Assembly: GCF_900129205.1 (NCBI RefSeq)
Contig: NZ_FQUK01000005.1
Coordinates: forward strand, 34,841 to 98,840
Direction: 5' to 3'
Length of the DNA: 64,000 nucleotides
Origin: Thermomonas hydrothermalis
GTDB taxonomy: Bacteria; Pseudomonadota; Gammaproteobacteria; Xanthomonadales; Xanthomonadaceae
Position 1 is the first letter of the stretch. Every line of letters starts with the position of its first letter. This document shows, piece after piece, positions 10,651 through 22,186 of the stretch. Under the pieces are notes generated by a model. It did not search any database. It was not told the DNA's origin and was given only the letters and a program-made list of their open reading frames with translations. The position numbers were made by a program, and so were the translations under genes.

Positions 10651-12972
10651 TCAGAACTGCGGTTTCAGCTCGAACTCTTTCGGCGGCGTAGCGCCCAAAA
10701 GGTGCTGCACAAAGTAGTCCCAGCGGCGACGCATCACGTAGTAGCTGTCGGCGCCAAAGCCGTGGCGGGCGTGCGGCAACAGCAGCAGGTCGAAGTCCTT
10801 GTTGGCCTTGATCAAGGCATCCACCACCAGCAGGGTGGACTGCGGCGGCACGTTGTCGTCCATCATGCCGTGAATCAAGAACAATCGGCCTTTGAGGTTC
10901 TTCGCCTGCGAGGCATTGTCCTGGCCGGTGTAGTTGCTAGTGCCGTCGGCCTTCTTTTCGAGCAGGCCGTGGTAGCGCTCACCCCAGTCGTCCTCGTAGG
11001 ACAGGTTGTCGTGGTTGCCGGATTCGGCGATACCGACCTTGTACACGTCCGGGTAGCGGAACATCGCCGCCGCCGTGGCATTGCCGCCACCGGAATGACC
11101 CCAGATGCCGGCGCGGGTGGTGTCGATCCACGGATAGCGCTGGCCCAGCTGCTGCAGCGCCGCCACCTGGTCGGGCAGGGTGTTGTCGGCCATGTTGCCG
11201 TACCAGGCATCCTGGAACGCCTTGCTGCGCAGCGGCGTGCCCATGCCGTCCAAGGCGATGACGATGAAGCCCAGCTCCGCCAGCGCCTGATGGTCACCGT
11301 GCGCGGGCACGAAGCTGCGGCTGCGCACCGAGCCCACCTGCGGGCCGGGGTAGATGTAGGTGATGATCGGGTACTTCTTCTTCGGGTCGAAGTTCGACGG
11401 CTTGAACAGCTGGCCGTAGAGGTCGGTCTTGCCGTCGCGCGCCTTCACCGTGAACGCCTCCGGCGCGACCCAGCCGGCGGCCTTCAGCCGGGTCAGGTCG
11501 GCGCGGGCCAGCTCGGCCACCTGCCTGCCATCGGCATCGCGCACCACCGCCACCGGTGCCGTGGCAATGGTGGAGTAGATGTCGAGGATGTACTTGCCAT
11601 CCGCCGAGGCGGTGAGGCTGTGGTTGGCGTCCTCCGGCGTCAGCAGCTGCACGTCGCCGCCGTCCAGACCGAGCTTGTAGAGGTGCACGAAGTACGGGTC
11701 GCGCCCGGCTTCGCGGCCGACGCCGGTCACCCACAGCACCCGGCGCACCGGGTCCAGATGCAGGATCGAGGTGACATTCCAATCGCCACGGGTGAGCTGG
11801 CGCTTTTGCTTGCCGGTGGTCAGGTCGTGCAGGTAGAGATGCCCCCAGTTGGACTTCTGGCTGAACCAGAGGAACTCGTTGCTCTCCGGCAGGTAGCGCC
11901 AGTTGGCCTGCCCCAGCGTCGGCGCGCTCTGGTACTGGGTGGCCACTGTCTCGGTGTACACGTCACGCACCTTGCCGGTGGCGGCATCGGCCACGCGCAG
12001 GGTGGCGGACTTGTGACCACGATCCGTGCTGATGAACGCCAGGGTCTTGCCGTCGGGCGCCCACTGCACGTCGTCCCAGCCGTCATCACAGACCAGATCG
12101 TCAGAACAGGTGGAACGGTGCGGTTCCGGCGGCAGTTGCAGGCGGATCAGCGCCGGCGCAGGCCCGGTCAGATCAATGATCACCCGTTCGATCATGATGA
12201 TGTCCGGATCACCGGCGAACGGATATCTCCACTGCTCGACCCTGGGCGCACCGACATTGGTGGTAACCAGGGTCATGCGGTTGACCTTGCGCTGATCCTG
12301 GCGGAAGGTGGCGATCTTTTTGCCATCCGGGGACCACACCACGATGGCGTTGTCGGTGTGCTTCCAGCCGGCATTGTCGGTGGCGTAGCCGTAGTCAGGC
12401 TGACCGTCGAACGTCAGCTGGGTTTCCTTGCCGGTGGCCAGCTCGCGCAGCCACAGGTTCCAATCACGGATGAACACTTCGCGCGTGCCATCCGGCGAGG
12501 GCGCACCCGGCTCGCTGCCGGACGGGGCGCGCGCGATCGCCGTGCAGCCGTCGGCTTCGCAGCGGAAACTGCCGGCCGGCGTTTTGATCTGCAACGCGCC
12601 ATCGGCGGCGCGCCGCAACGTCAGTGGCGGCAGCCGGTCGGGGTTGACCGGGTGCCCCTTGCCGCCGGCGGCGGCATTCATGGCCGCGGCCAGTGCCTGG
12701 GCGTCGAACGCGGGGGCGGTTTTGCCGGTAACCGGATCGAAGCGGAGATAGCGGGTCTTGCCGTCCGTCTGCTCGCGGTAGATCAGGCTGCCGTCATCCA
12801 GCCACTGTCCGCCGCTGACCCAGTGATCCACCAGCGGCGCCGTGCGGTCGCCCAGCATCGCCGCCGCACGGGCATAGTCGGCCTCGGTGACGGCCTGCGT
12901 CGCATTTGCCTGCGTCGTGACCATCAGCAGAGCCCCCGCCAGCAGGGGGGCCAGGGTGTGCCATCGTCCCAT
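10651..12972 (-). CDS. S9 family dipeptidyl-peptidase IV-like enzyme
   Basis: Exported serine peptidase of the prolyl-oligopeptidase clan, 773 aa. A signal peptide (MGRWHTLAPLLAGALLMVTT) precedes an N-terminal DPP-IV-type beta-propeller (about residues 100-510) and a C-terminal alpha/beta-hydrolase domain. The catalytic triad is visible: Ser627 in WGHSGGGNA, an Asp in MMDDNVPPQ and a His in LPHARHGFG. It would trim N-terminal dipeptides in the periplasm. GAGGA is placed well before the ATG at 12972. A 20-residue upstream extension has no ribosome site. There are no operon partners. Confidence 0.92.
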   Translation of the reverse strand: MGRWHTLAPLLAGALLMVTTQANATQAVTEADYARAAAMLGDRTAPLVDHWVSGGQWLDDGSLIYREQTDGKTRYLRFDPVTGKTAPAFDAQALAAAMNAAAGGKGHPVNPDRLPPLTLRRAADGALQIKTPAGSFRCEADGCTAIARAPSGSEPGAPSPDGTREVFIRDWNLWLRELATGKETQLTFDGQPDYGYATDNAGWKHTDNAIVVWSPDGKKIATFRQDQRKVNRMTLVTTNVGAPRVEQWRYPFAGDPDIIMIERVIIDLTGPAPALIRLQLPPEPHRSTCSDDLVCDDGWDDVQWAPDGKTLAFISTDRGHKSATLRVADAATGKVRDVYTETVATQYQSAPTLGQANWRYLPESNEFLWFSQKSNWGHLYLHDLTTGKQKRQLTRGDWNVTSILHLDPVRRVLWVTGVGREAGRDPYFVHLYKLGLDGGDVQLLTPEDANHSLTASADGKYILDIYSTIATAPVAVVRDADGRQVAELARADLTRLKAAGWVAPEAFTVKARDGKTDLYGQLFKPSNFDPKKKYPIITYIYPGPQVGSVRSRSFVPAHGDHQALAELGFIVIALDGMGTPLRSKAFQDAWYGNMADNTLPDQVAALQQLGQRYPWIDTTRAGIWGHSGGGNATAAAMFRYPDVYKVGIAESGNHDNLSYEDDWGERYHGLLEKKADGTSNYTGQDNASQAKNLKGRLFLIHGMMDDNVPPQSTLLVVDALIKANKDFDLLLLPHARHGFGADSYYVMRRRWDYFVQHLLGATPPKEFELKPQF

Positions 12973-13101
12973 CGCATCCTCATCCGTTTCCAAAGCGGTT
13001 GCACAACGTGCTGATGCTACCGCGGCAGCCACCTGCCCACCCGTGCCTTTGGTCGTCCCGGCATCGGGCCACCGGACACCCGCGCTATCATCCGCAGCCT
13101 G

Positions 13102-15463
<2,362 letters not shown>

Positions 15464-15476
15464 AAGGAGGTTGCCG

Positions 15477-16310
15477 ATGCGCCGCTATGCCGTGTTTGGC
15501 TCACCGATCGCCCACTCGCTCTCGCCGCGCATCCATACCGCGTTTGCCCGGCAGACTGGCATCGCCCTGGAGTATCTGGCCATCGAGGCCACCCGCGACA
15601 CCTTCCCGGCCATACTCGCGGCCAGCGGCGTCGCAGGCGCCAACATCACCCTGCCGCTCAAGGAAGTCGCTTTTGCGCACTGCCGCAGTGTCAGCGCACG
15701 CGCACGCCGAGCCGGGGCGGTCAACACCCTGACTCGCACCGACGCCGGCTGGCACGGCGACAACACCGACGGCGCAGGTCTGGTGCGCGACCTGACCGAA
15801 CGCCACGGCGTCGATCTGCGCGAGCGGCGGGTGCTGCTGCTGGGCGCCGGCGGCGCTGCCCGCGGCGTCGCCCCCGCTTTACTGGATGCCGGCATCGACG
15901 CGCTGTACGTGGTGAACCGCAACAGCGCACGCGCCGACGCGCTGGCGGATGCACTCGGCGACCCCGCCCGGGTACACGCCCGCGGCTGGGACGCGCTGCC
16001 GACACTGGGCGAGTTCGACCTGCTGGTCAACGCCACCTCGGCCGGCCAGACCGGCACCCCCCTGCCGCCCCTGCCGATGGCGCTGGCCGCCCCTCGCAGC
16101 GTTGCGGTGGATCTGGCCTACGGCCGGGCAGCCGTGCCCTTCACGGCCTGGGCCCGCGCCGCCGGCTGCGCGCAGGCGTTGGACGGGCTGGGCATGCTGG
16201 TGGAACAAGCGGCGGAAAGCTTCCAGTGCTGGCACGGCGTGCGTCCAGACACCGACCCGGTCTATGCCGACGTGCGCCGTCTCACCGATACGCAGCCCGT
16301 AAGCGACTAA
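15477..16310 (+). CDS. aroE: Shikimate dehydrogenase
   Basis: NADP-dependent reduction of 3-dehydroshikimate to shikimate in the aromatic pathway, 277 aa. The substrate domain shows [12 protein letters not shown], with catalytic Lys62 in NITLPLKE and Asp98 in GDNTDGAG. The nucleotide fold shows GAGGAARGV and VNRNSAR. A near-perfect ribosome site (AAAGGAGG, 15463-15470) begins on the last base of the hemB stop and fixes the start at 15477. It feeds chorismate, the substrate of the nearby XanB2-like enzyme. Confidence 0.97.
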   Translation: MRRYAVFGSPIAHSLSPRIHTAFARQTGIALEYLAIEATRDTFPAILAASGVAGANITLPLKEVAFAHCRSVSARARRAGAVNTLTRTDAGWHGDNTDGAGLVRDLTERHGVDLRERRVLLLGAGGAARGVAPALLDAGIDALYVVNRNSARADALADALGDPARVHARGWDALPTLGEFDLLVNATSAGQTGTPLPPLPMALAAPRSVAVDLAYGRAAVPFTAWARAAGCAQALDGLGMLVEQAAESFQCWHGVRPDTDPVYADVRRLTDTQPVSD

Positions 16311-16319
16311 CCCAGATGC

Positions 16320-16353
16320 GCGACGCGCGCCCCCTGTGCGCGTCGCCTTTCGT
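16320..16353 (+). terminator. Rho-independent-type terminator after aroE
   Basis: Nine-base-pair stem GCGACGCGC / GCGCGTCGC with a short loop, followed by CTTTCGT, in the convergent gap before the next gene on the minus strand. Confidence 0.65.
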
Positions 16354-16359
16354 CAACGC

Positions 16360-17259
16360 TCAAAGCGCCTGATTCAACACGCTGCGGTCACGCAATCGGA
16401 ACGGCGTATTGCCCGACACCATCTCGCCGTTATTGAGATCGGACACACCCACGATCGGCTCCATGTCATCTGCTTTCTTCCATGGCGGATCCAGCCGGGG
16501 GCCGCGGTATTCGTAACGCCAGACGCCGACTCCATCGCGCTCGATTTCATCTGGCCCCTTTAGGGAATATTTCACCGGCACCTTGACGTCAATATCTTGC
16601 GTCTGCTCAGCGCTCGCGTTTTCGACACTGTACGTCCACTTCCGCGCAGCATCCGTCGCACTCTTTTCCAACAGCGCTCTTGCCTTGTCGAGGGCTCTTC
16701 GGCTGCCCTTGACATTATACAGGCTTGATTGTTCAGCAAATACATCCGCCACACTGCCATCCGGATTAAGGCGCAGGCGCAGCAACACGCTGCCCTCAAT
16801 ACCAGCCAACATCAATTCTTGAGGATATCGAGGGAAGGGGAGCCTATTCATCCTGGCCACCGCTTTGCCAGCCGCACGTTCGGCTGCCTCTCGGTCTTCC
16901 TTGGTCAACGGCGAAAATATGACATTGTCGATTTTGACCTCGTATTTTTGCTCCCCGATCTCCCGGGCCACCAGGGTGATCCGCATCGGCGTCTTCGCCC
17001 GAACCGGCTTGCCATCCTGCTCGATCGGCACAAATGCCCACTTCGGGATTGCCTTGTCCAGCATCTTCTGAATGTCCGGGGTGAGCTCGGTACGCAGGGC
17101 ATAGGCTTCGACTTCGCCCTGGGTGCCAATGGTCAGCTCCCCATCCACCCGCATGGTCAACACGCTTTCGCCCGACCCCTGCTCCGCCGGTGCCGTCCCG
17201 GCCTGCGCCCCGGTACAGGCCAGCCACAGCGCCAGCACGCCTGCTTGCAACAAACGCAT
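16360..17259 (-). CDS. TonB C-terminal-like periplasmic protein
   Basis: A 299-aa exported protein (signal peptide MRLLQAGVLALWLACTGAQA). Residues about 150-235 (FPRYPQELMLAGIEGSVLLR and the following LNPDGSVADV) resemble the C-terminal domain of TonB energy transducers. It lacks the N-terminal anchor helix and Pro-rich spacer of true TonB, so it may be a periplasmic relative rather than an energy coupler. Its base composition is lower in GC than its neighbours. GGGAGAG before the ATG at 17259 supports the start. It has no operon partner. Confidence 0.75.
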   Translation of the reverse strand: MRLLQAGVLALWLACTGAQAGTAPAEQGSGESVLTMRVDGELTIGTQGEVEAYALRTELTPDIQKMLDKAIPKWAFVPIEQDGKPVRAKTPMRITLVAREIGEQKYEVKIDNVIFSPLTKEDREAAERAAGKAVARMNRLPFPRYPQELMLAGIEGSVLLRLRLNPDGSVADVFAEQSSLYNVKGSRRALDKARALLEKSATDAARKWTYSVENASAEQTQDIDVKVPVKYSLKGPDEIERDGVGVWRYEYRGPRLDPPWKKADDMEPIVGVSDLNNGEMVSGNTPFRLRDRSVLNQAL

Positions 17260-17326
17260 GGTTGCCTCTCCCTGGTGTTCGATCAAATCCCCACACACCC
17301 GAAATCTACCGCGCAAGACGCGCCCC

Positions 17327-17872
17327 TCATGACCCCGCGTCGCCCGCCAGATACTCGTCTTTCAAGCGTACGTAGTGGCCGGCGCTGTAGTAAAGCGCCT
17401 CGATCTCGGCATCACTCAGCATCCGCACTTTTCTGGCCGGGTTGCCCAGCCACAGCTCCCCCTCGCCCACCACCTTGCCCGGCGATACCAGCGCGCCGGC
17501 ACCGACGAAGGCGTGCTTTCTCACCACTGCGCCGTCCAGCACGATGGCACCCATCCCGATCAGCACCGCATCCTCGATCGTGCAGGCATGGATGATGGCC
17601 TTGTGGCCGATGGTGACGTCGCTGCCGATGCGGGTGGCGAAACCGCCCAGCTTGGCGTGCGGGCCGTCGTGGCTGACGTGGATGACGGTGCCGTCCTGAA
17701 TATTGGTGCGGTCGCCAATACGGATGAAATTGACGTCACCGCGGATGACCGTGTACGGCCACACCGACACATCATCACCCAGTACCACGTCGCCGATCAC
17801 GCTGGCACGTGGATCGACATAAGTGCGGGCACCAAGCTGGGGCGCAATACCACGATAAGGGCGAATGTCCAT
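17327..17872 (-). CDS. Gamma-carbonic-anhydrase-like hexapeptide protein
   Basis: Left-handed beta-helix protein of the YrdA/PaaY/gamma-carbonic-anhydrase group, 181 aa, built from hexapeptide repeats. The metal-ligand histidines are in place (His65 in VIHVSHDG, His90 and His95 in TIGHKAIIHACTI). The start MDIRPYRG follows the family pattern. A 27-residue upstream extension is not conserved-looking. Carbonic anhydrase activity is plausible, but members of this group vary. Confidence 0.9.
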   Translation of the reverse strand: MDIRPYRGIAPQLGARTYVDPRASVIGDVVLGDDVSVWPYTVIRGDVNFIRIGDRTNIQDGTVIHVSHDGPHAKLGGFATRIGSDVTIGHKAIIHACTIEDAVLIGMGAIVLDGAVVRKHAFVGAGALVSPGKVVGEGELWLGNPARKVRMLSDAEIEALYYSAGHYVRLKDEYLAGDAGS

Positions 17873-17992
17873 CCCGGCATTATCGAACCTCTGACCGGAA
17901 AAACGGAATCTGCGCACCCGTCGGAGAGCACTGTCGGCCACGGCGGGCCGCATTCACCGCCTCCCGCTGCTGGATTCTGCGCCGCCCCGCAC

Positions 17993-17998
17993 TACACT
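17993..17998 (+). promoter_or_regulatory. -10 box abutting aldehyde dehydrogenase start
   Basis: TACACT ends seven bases before the ATG at 18006 with no ribosome-binding site, the same spacing and hexamer as at hemB. It suggests a leaderless transcript. Confidence 0.4.
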
Positions 17999-18005
17999 GG
18001 GCCGC

Positions 18006-19409
18006 ATGGACACCACCCCGATCAGTGCGCTCGCCCCGACCTTGACCCGCCTGCGTACCGCCTGGCAGGCGCACAAACCCGACCTCGCCCAGCGCCGCGA
18101 CGATCTGCGCCGCCTGCGTAGCGCCTTCAAGGCCCGGCTGGACGAGATGACGCGGGTGATCGCCGCCGATTTCGGGCATCGCTCGCTGGATGAGAGCCGG
18201 ATCGCCGACGGCATGACCGTGCTCAACGACATCGACCACCTGCTGACCCATCTGCCGCGCTGGATGCGGCCACAGCGGGTGCCGGTCGGTTGGCGGTTCT
18301 GGCCCGGACGGGCCTGGATCGAGCCACACCCGTTGGGCGTGGTGGGCGTGATCGCACCGTGGAACTACCCGGTCAACCTGGCGCTGATCCCGCTGGCCAC
18401 CGCAATTGCCGCCGGCAACCACGTCTATCTCAAGCCGTCCGAACACACGCCCCGCACCAGCGCCTTCCTGCGCGAGCTGCTGGCCCATGTGTTTCCGCCC
18501 GAGCGCGTGGATGTGGCCACCGGCGGCGCCGATGTCGGCGCGGCCTTTGCGGCGCTGCCGTTTGATCACCTGGTGTTCACCGGCTCCACCGCGGTCGGCC
18601 GCAAGGTGATGGCCGCTGCCGCCGCCAATCTCACCCCGTTGACCCTGGAACTGGGCGGCAAATCGCCAGCCCTGCTGTGTGACGACTTCCCCCTGGAGCA
18701 GGCGGCCGCCCGCATCGCCACCGGCAAGTGGTTCAACTGCGGCCAGACCTGCATCGCTCCGGATTACGTGCTGGTCCCCGCCGACCGCCGCGATGCCCTG
18801 GTCGATGCCCTGCGCCAGCAGGTGCAGGCGCGCTACGGCGCAGCCCTCGACAACCTGGACGACTACACCCGCATCATCAATGACGGCCAGTACGCCCGCC
18901 TGCAGGGCTATCTGGACGATGCCCGCGCGCATGGCGTTGCCATCATTCCCTTGGCCGGGCAGGCCGATCCGTCACGCCGCCTGCTGCCGCCCACGGTGCT
19001 GCTGGACCCGGACGATGCCACCCGGGTCATGCAGGAGGAAATCTTTGGCCCACTGCTCCCGCTCAAGAGCTACCGCACGCTGGATGAGGCCATCGCCTAT
19101 ATCAACAGCCACGACCGCCCGCTGGCGCTTTATCCATTCACCCACGACCGCGCCCGGCTGCGGCAGATCCTCGATGCCACCCTGGCCGGTGGCGTCAGCA
19201 TCAACGACACCCTGTTCCACTTTGCCATCGGCAACCTGCCCTTCGGCGGGGTCGGGCCCAGCGGCATGGGGGCCTACCACGGTCGCGCCGGCTTTGATGC
19301 CATGAGCAAGGCACTGCCGGTGTTCCGCCAGGCCCGGCTGACCGCCGGCGACCTGCTCAGGCCGCCCTATGCCCGGGTCCGCTGGCTGCTCGACCGGATC
19401 GTGCGCTGA
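18006..19409 (+). CDS. Coniferyl-aldehyde-dehydrogenase-type aldehyde dehydrogenase
   Basis: Cytoplasmic NAD(P)-dependent oxidation of an aldehyde to an acid, 467 aa. It belongs to the CalB/coniferyl aldehyde dehydrogenase branch, shorter than classic 490-500-aa enzymes, with WIEPHPLGVVGVIAPWNYP. The catalytic Cys249 is in NCGQTCIAPDY and the general-base Glu215 in LELGGKSP. The C-terminal half is complete. It is followed 16 bp later by xthA on the same strand. The natural substrate may be an aromatic or long-chain aldehyde and cannot be decided here. Confidence 0.9.
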   Translation: MDTTPISALAPTLTRLRTAWQAHKPDLAQRRDDLRRLRSAFKARLDEMTRVIAADFGHRSLDESRIADGMTVLNDIDHLLTHLPRWMRPQRVPVGWRFWPGRAWIEPHPLGVVGVIAPWNYPVNLALIPLATAIAAGNHVYLKPSEHTPRTSAFLRELLAHVFPPERVDVATGGADVGAAFAALPFDHLVFTGSTAVGRKVMAAAAANLTPLTLELGGKSPALLCDDFPLEQAAARIATGKWFNCGQTCIAPDYVLVPADRRDALVDALRQQVQARYGAALDNLDDYTRIINDGQYARLQGYLDDARAHGVAIIPLAGQADPSRRLLPPTVLLDPDDATRVMQEEIFGPLLPLKSYRTLDEAIAYINSHDRPLALYPFTHDRARLRQILDATLAGGVSINDTLFHFAIGNLPFGGVGPSGMGAYHGRAGFDAMSKALPVFRQARLTAGDLLRPPYARVRWLLDRIVR

Positions 19410-19425
19410 CCACCCCGCCTTGCCC

Positions 19426-20193
19426 ATGAAAATCGCCAGCTGGAACGTCAACTCGCTCAACGTGCGCCTGCCGCATCTGCAACGGTGGCTGCAGGAGGCC
19501 GCACCGGACGTGGTGGGCTTGCAGGAAACCAAACTGGAGGATCACCGCTTCCCCGACGCCGCGCTGGCGGAACTTGGCTACCGCAGCGTCTTCCACGGCC
19601 AGAAGACCTACAACGGGGTCGCGATCCTGGCACGGCAGGCCCCGCAGGCGGTGCAGATCGGCATCCCTGGCTTTGCAGACACCCAGGCCCGGGCGATCGC
19701 CGCCACCGTGGGCGAGTTGCGCATCGTCGATCTCTACGTGGTCAACGGCCAGGACGTGGGCAGCGAAAAATACGCCTACAAGCTGCGCTGGCTGGACGCC
19801 GTGCATGACTGGCTGGCCGATGAGCTCAAGACGTATCCGAACCTGGTGGTGCTGGGCGATTTCAACATCGCGCCCGACGATCGCGACGTGCATGACCCAC
19901 AGCTCTGGAATGCAGACCATATCCTCACCTCCAGCGCCGAGCGTGCCGCGCTCCAACGCCTGCTGGCGCTGGGCCTGCACGACGGGTTGCGTCTGCACAC
20001 CCAGGAAGGCGGGCTGTTTAGCTGGTGGGATTACCGGCAGGCCGCGTTCCGCCGCAACCTCGGGCTGCGCATCGACCTCACCCTGGTGTCCGACGCCTTG
20101 CGCCCGCACGTGCAGGCGGCCGGCATCGACACCACGCCGCGGAGCTGGGAGCGCGCCAGCGACCACGCGCCGGCGTTCGTCGTTCTCGACTGA
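19426..20193 (+). CDS. xthA: Exodeoxyribonuclease III
   Basis: AP endonuclease and 3'-5' exonuclease of base-excision repair, 255 aa. Motifs of the exonuclease-endonuclease-phosphatase fold are MKIASWNVNSLNVR, GLQETKLED, LGDFNIAPDD, RIDLTLVSD and the catalytic C-terminal SDHAPAFV. The start is the conserved MKIASWN methionine. It probably shares a transcript with the upstream aldehyde dehydrogenase. Another two base-excision enzymes (ung, mutM) lie elsewhere in the window. Confidence 0.96.
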   Translation: MKIASWNVNSLNVRLPHLQRWLQEAAPDVVGLQETKLEDHRFPDAALAELGYRSVFHGQKTYNGVAILARQAPQAVQIGIPGFADTQARAIAATVGELRIVDLYVVNGQDVGSEKYAYKLRWLDAVHDWLADELKTYPNLVVLGDFNIAPDDRDVHDPQLWNADHILTSSAERAALQRLLALGLHDGLRLHTQEGGLFSWWDYRQAAFRRNLGLRIDLTLVSDALRPHVQAAGIDTTPRSWERASDHAPAFVVLD

Positions 20194-20216
20194 GCCATCG
20201 GCGAAGGCAGCAAACA

Positions 20217-20244
20217 CGAAGGCCCGGTGGTTGCCGGGCCTTCG
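20217..20244. terminator. Convergent hairpin after xthA
   Basis: Eleven-base-pair perfect stem CGAAGGCCCGG, loop TGGTTG, CCGGGCCTTCG between the xthA stop and the stop of the next gene on the minus strand. It can work in both directions. Confidence 0.65.
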
Positions 20245-20268
20245 CATGACGTCCGCGTCTGCCGCGCG

Positions 20269-20517
20269 TCAGCGCACGCGGCCGCGCCGGAACAGGTTGA
20301 CGATGGCCAGCAGGACGATCGCGCCCAGAAAAGCGGACACGTAGCCCATGAAGCCGGCACCCCCGATCAGCGGGGCGATGAGCCAGCCGCCGATCCACGA
20401 ACCGATGATGCCGACCACCACGTTGAGGATGATCCCCTGCTGCGCGTCCGTCTTCATGACGATACTGGCCAGCCAGCCGATGATGCCGCCGATAACCAAC
20501 CAGATGATGAGACTCAT
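20269..20517 (-). CDS. GlsB/YeaQ/YmgE family membrane protein
   Basis: Small stress-associated inner-membrane protein, 82 aa, with three hydrophobic segments and the family pattern [31 protein letters not shown] and a short basic tail RRGRVR. Two ATGs lie six bases apart. The second, at 20517, has the GGAGGG ribosome site at a proper distance, while for the first it is one base away. The function of the family is not established beyond transglycosylase-associated/stress annotations. Confidence 0.88.
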   Translation of the reverse strand: MSLIIWLVIGGIIGWLASIVMKTDAQQGIILNVVVGIIGSWIGGWLIAPLIGGAGFMGYVSAFLGAIVLLAIVNLFRRGRVR

Positions 20518-20684
20518 GGACATGCCCTCCTGTGAATGCGCGCGAGGCGGCCCGTCCTCCCCGCGATGCCCCGGTGCGGAACGCTCCGGGCACGACGCCA
20601 GTCTACCGCACCGGGCGTGACGGCAGCGTTCGCGTCTCTGACCGGCCATTCAGCCGGGCGGCACTGGCGCGGCATACTGTGCGC

Positions 20685-21326
20685 ATGACCGTCGATATCA
20701 CCGCCCTGCGGCCCGTGCTGGATGCCGGGCTGCAGCAGCTTTCCCTCGACCCGGCGCTGGCTGAGCCACTGCTGGACTATCTGGCGCTGCTGCAGCGCTG
20801 GAACGCCACCTACAATCTGACCGCCATCCGCGACCCGCACGAAATGCTGGTCAAGCACCTGCTGGATTCGCTGGCGATGCAGCCGTACGTGGCGGGCCTG
20901 ACCAGCCTGGCCGATCTCGGCACTGGCCCCGGTCTGCCGGGCATCCCGCTGGCGATCGCCACGCCGGGGCTGCGGGTGACCCTGGTGGAAAGCAACGGCA
21001 AAAAAGCGCGCTTCCTGCGCGAAGCGGTCCGCCAGCTTCGCCTGAACGAGGTGACGGTGGCCGAAACCCGCATCGAAGCGTTTCAGCCGGAGACCCCGTT
21101 TGCCGCCATCACCGCCCGTGCCCTGGCCACCCTGCCGCAGATTCTGGCCCTGGGCGGGCACCTGCTGGCCGCCGACGGCCACCTGCTGGCGATGAAGGGC
21201 GTGGTGCCCGACGACGAGATCGCCGCCCTGCCGCCCGGCTGGCAGGTGCAGGCCATCCACCGCCTGCAGGTGCCGGGGCTTTCCGCCGAACGCCACCTGC
21301 TCGACATCGCCCGCAGCCGGGCATAA
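20685..21326 (+). CDS. rsmG: 16S rRNA (guanine527-N7)-methyltransferase
   Basis: SAM-dependent methylation of 16S rRNA G527, 213 aa; loss in other bacteria gives low-level streptomycin resistance. The family shows [21 protein letters not shown] and the SAM site [14 protein letters not shown]. The ATG at 20685 follows a CATACT box six bases upstream and has no ribosome site. It is followed by parA-parB, a common rsmG-parAB order near chromosome origins. The usual upstream partner mnmG is absent here. Confidence 0.96.
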   Translation: MTVDITALRPVLDAGLQQLSLDPALAEPLLDYLALLQRWNATYNLTAIRDPHEMLVKHLLDSLAMQPYVAGLTSLADLGTGPGLPGIPLAIATPGLRVTLVESNGKKARFLREAVRQLRLNEVTVAETRIEAFQPETPFAAITARALATLPQILALGGHLLAADGHLLAMKGVVPDDEIAALPPGWQVQAIHRLQVPGLSAERHLLDIARSRA

Positions 21327-21391
21327 GGCATAATCGTCCGTCGCCTGCCTGCCCCGGTGCAGGCTCAAGCCGCAGGGACTCCACTCGCCGC

Positions 21392-22186
21392 ATGGCCCGG
21401 ATCATCGCCATCGCCAATCAAAAAGGCGGGGTCGGCAAGACCACCACCGCCGTCAATCTCGCCGCCGCCCTGGCCCGCACGCCGGTGCGGGTGCTGCTGG
21501 TGGACCTCGACCCGCAGGGCAACGCCACCATGGGCAGCGGCATCGACAAGCGCGAGCTGGCCACCTCGGTCACCGACGTGCTGCTGGGCGAGGCCGCGCC
21601 GGATGCCGCCATCGTCCGCTGCGAAGACGGCTACGACCTGCTGCCGGGCAATATCGACCTGACCGCCGCCGAGATCCGCCTGCTCGATGCCCGCGAACGC
21701 GAAGGCCACCTCAAGCGCGCACTGCAACAGGTGCGCGATGGCTACGACTTCATCCTGATCGACTGCCCGCCCTCGCTGTCGGTGCTGACCCTCAACGCGC
21801 TGACCGCCGCCGACTCGGTGCTGGTGCCGATGCAGTGCGAGTACTACGCGCTGGAAGGCCTGTCGGCATTGCTGGACACCATCGAGGGCCTGAAAGGCCG
21901 GTTCAACCCGGCGCTGGAGATCGAAGGCGTGCTGCGCACCATGTTCGACGTGCGCAACAACCTGGCCAACGCGGTTTCGGCAGAACTGACCCGTCACTTT
22001 GGCGATCTGGTGTTCCGCACCATCATTCCGCGCAACGTGCGGCTGGCCGAAGCCCCCAGCCACGGTCAGAGCATCATCGGCTACGACAAGGCCAGCCGCG
22101 GCAGCGTGGCCTATCTGGGGCTGGCCGGCGAAGTCCTGCGCCGTCAGCGTGAACGGATGCAAGCACAGGGGGGAACGGCAGCATGA
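21392..22186 (+). CDS. parA: Chromosome-partitioning ATPase ParA
   Basis: Cytoplasmic Walker-type ATPase (264 aa) that moves ParB-parS complexes during chromosome segregation. The deviant Walker A motif (NQKGGVGKTT, residues 9-18), Walker A' (VDLDPQGNATMG) and Walker B (FILIDCPPSL) are all intact. It lacks an N-terminal HTH, as in chromosomal (Soj-like) forms. Its stop overlaps the parB start by four bases (ATGA), so the pair is translationally coupled. Confidence 0.96.
   Translation: MARIIAIANQKGGVGKTTTAVNLAAALARTPVRVLLVDLDPQGNATMGSGIDKRELATSVTDVLLGEAAPDAAIVRCEDGYDLLPGNIDLTAAEIRLLDAREREGHLKRALQQVRDGYDFILIDCPPSLSVLTLNALTAADSVLVPMQCEYYALEGLSALLDTIEGLKGRFNPALEIEGVLRTMFDVRNNLANAVSAELTRHFGDLVFRTIIPRNVRLAEAPSHGQSIIGYDKASRGSVAYLGLAGEVLRRQRERMQAQGGTAA

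Noticed and set aside
10702..13014. 770-codon open frame antisense to the S9 peptidase
   Set aside because: The minus-strand frame has signal peptide and complete catalytic triad; the antisense has no recognisable motif.
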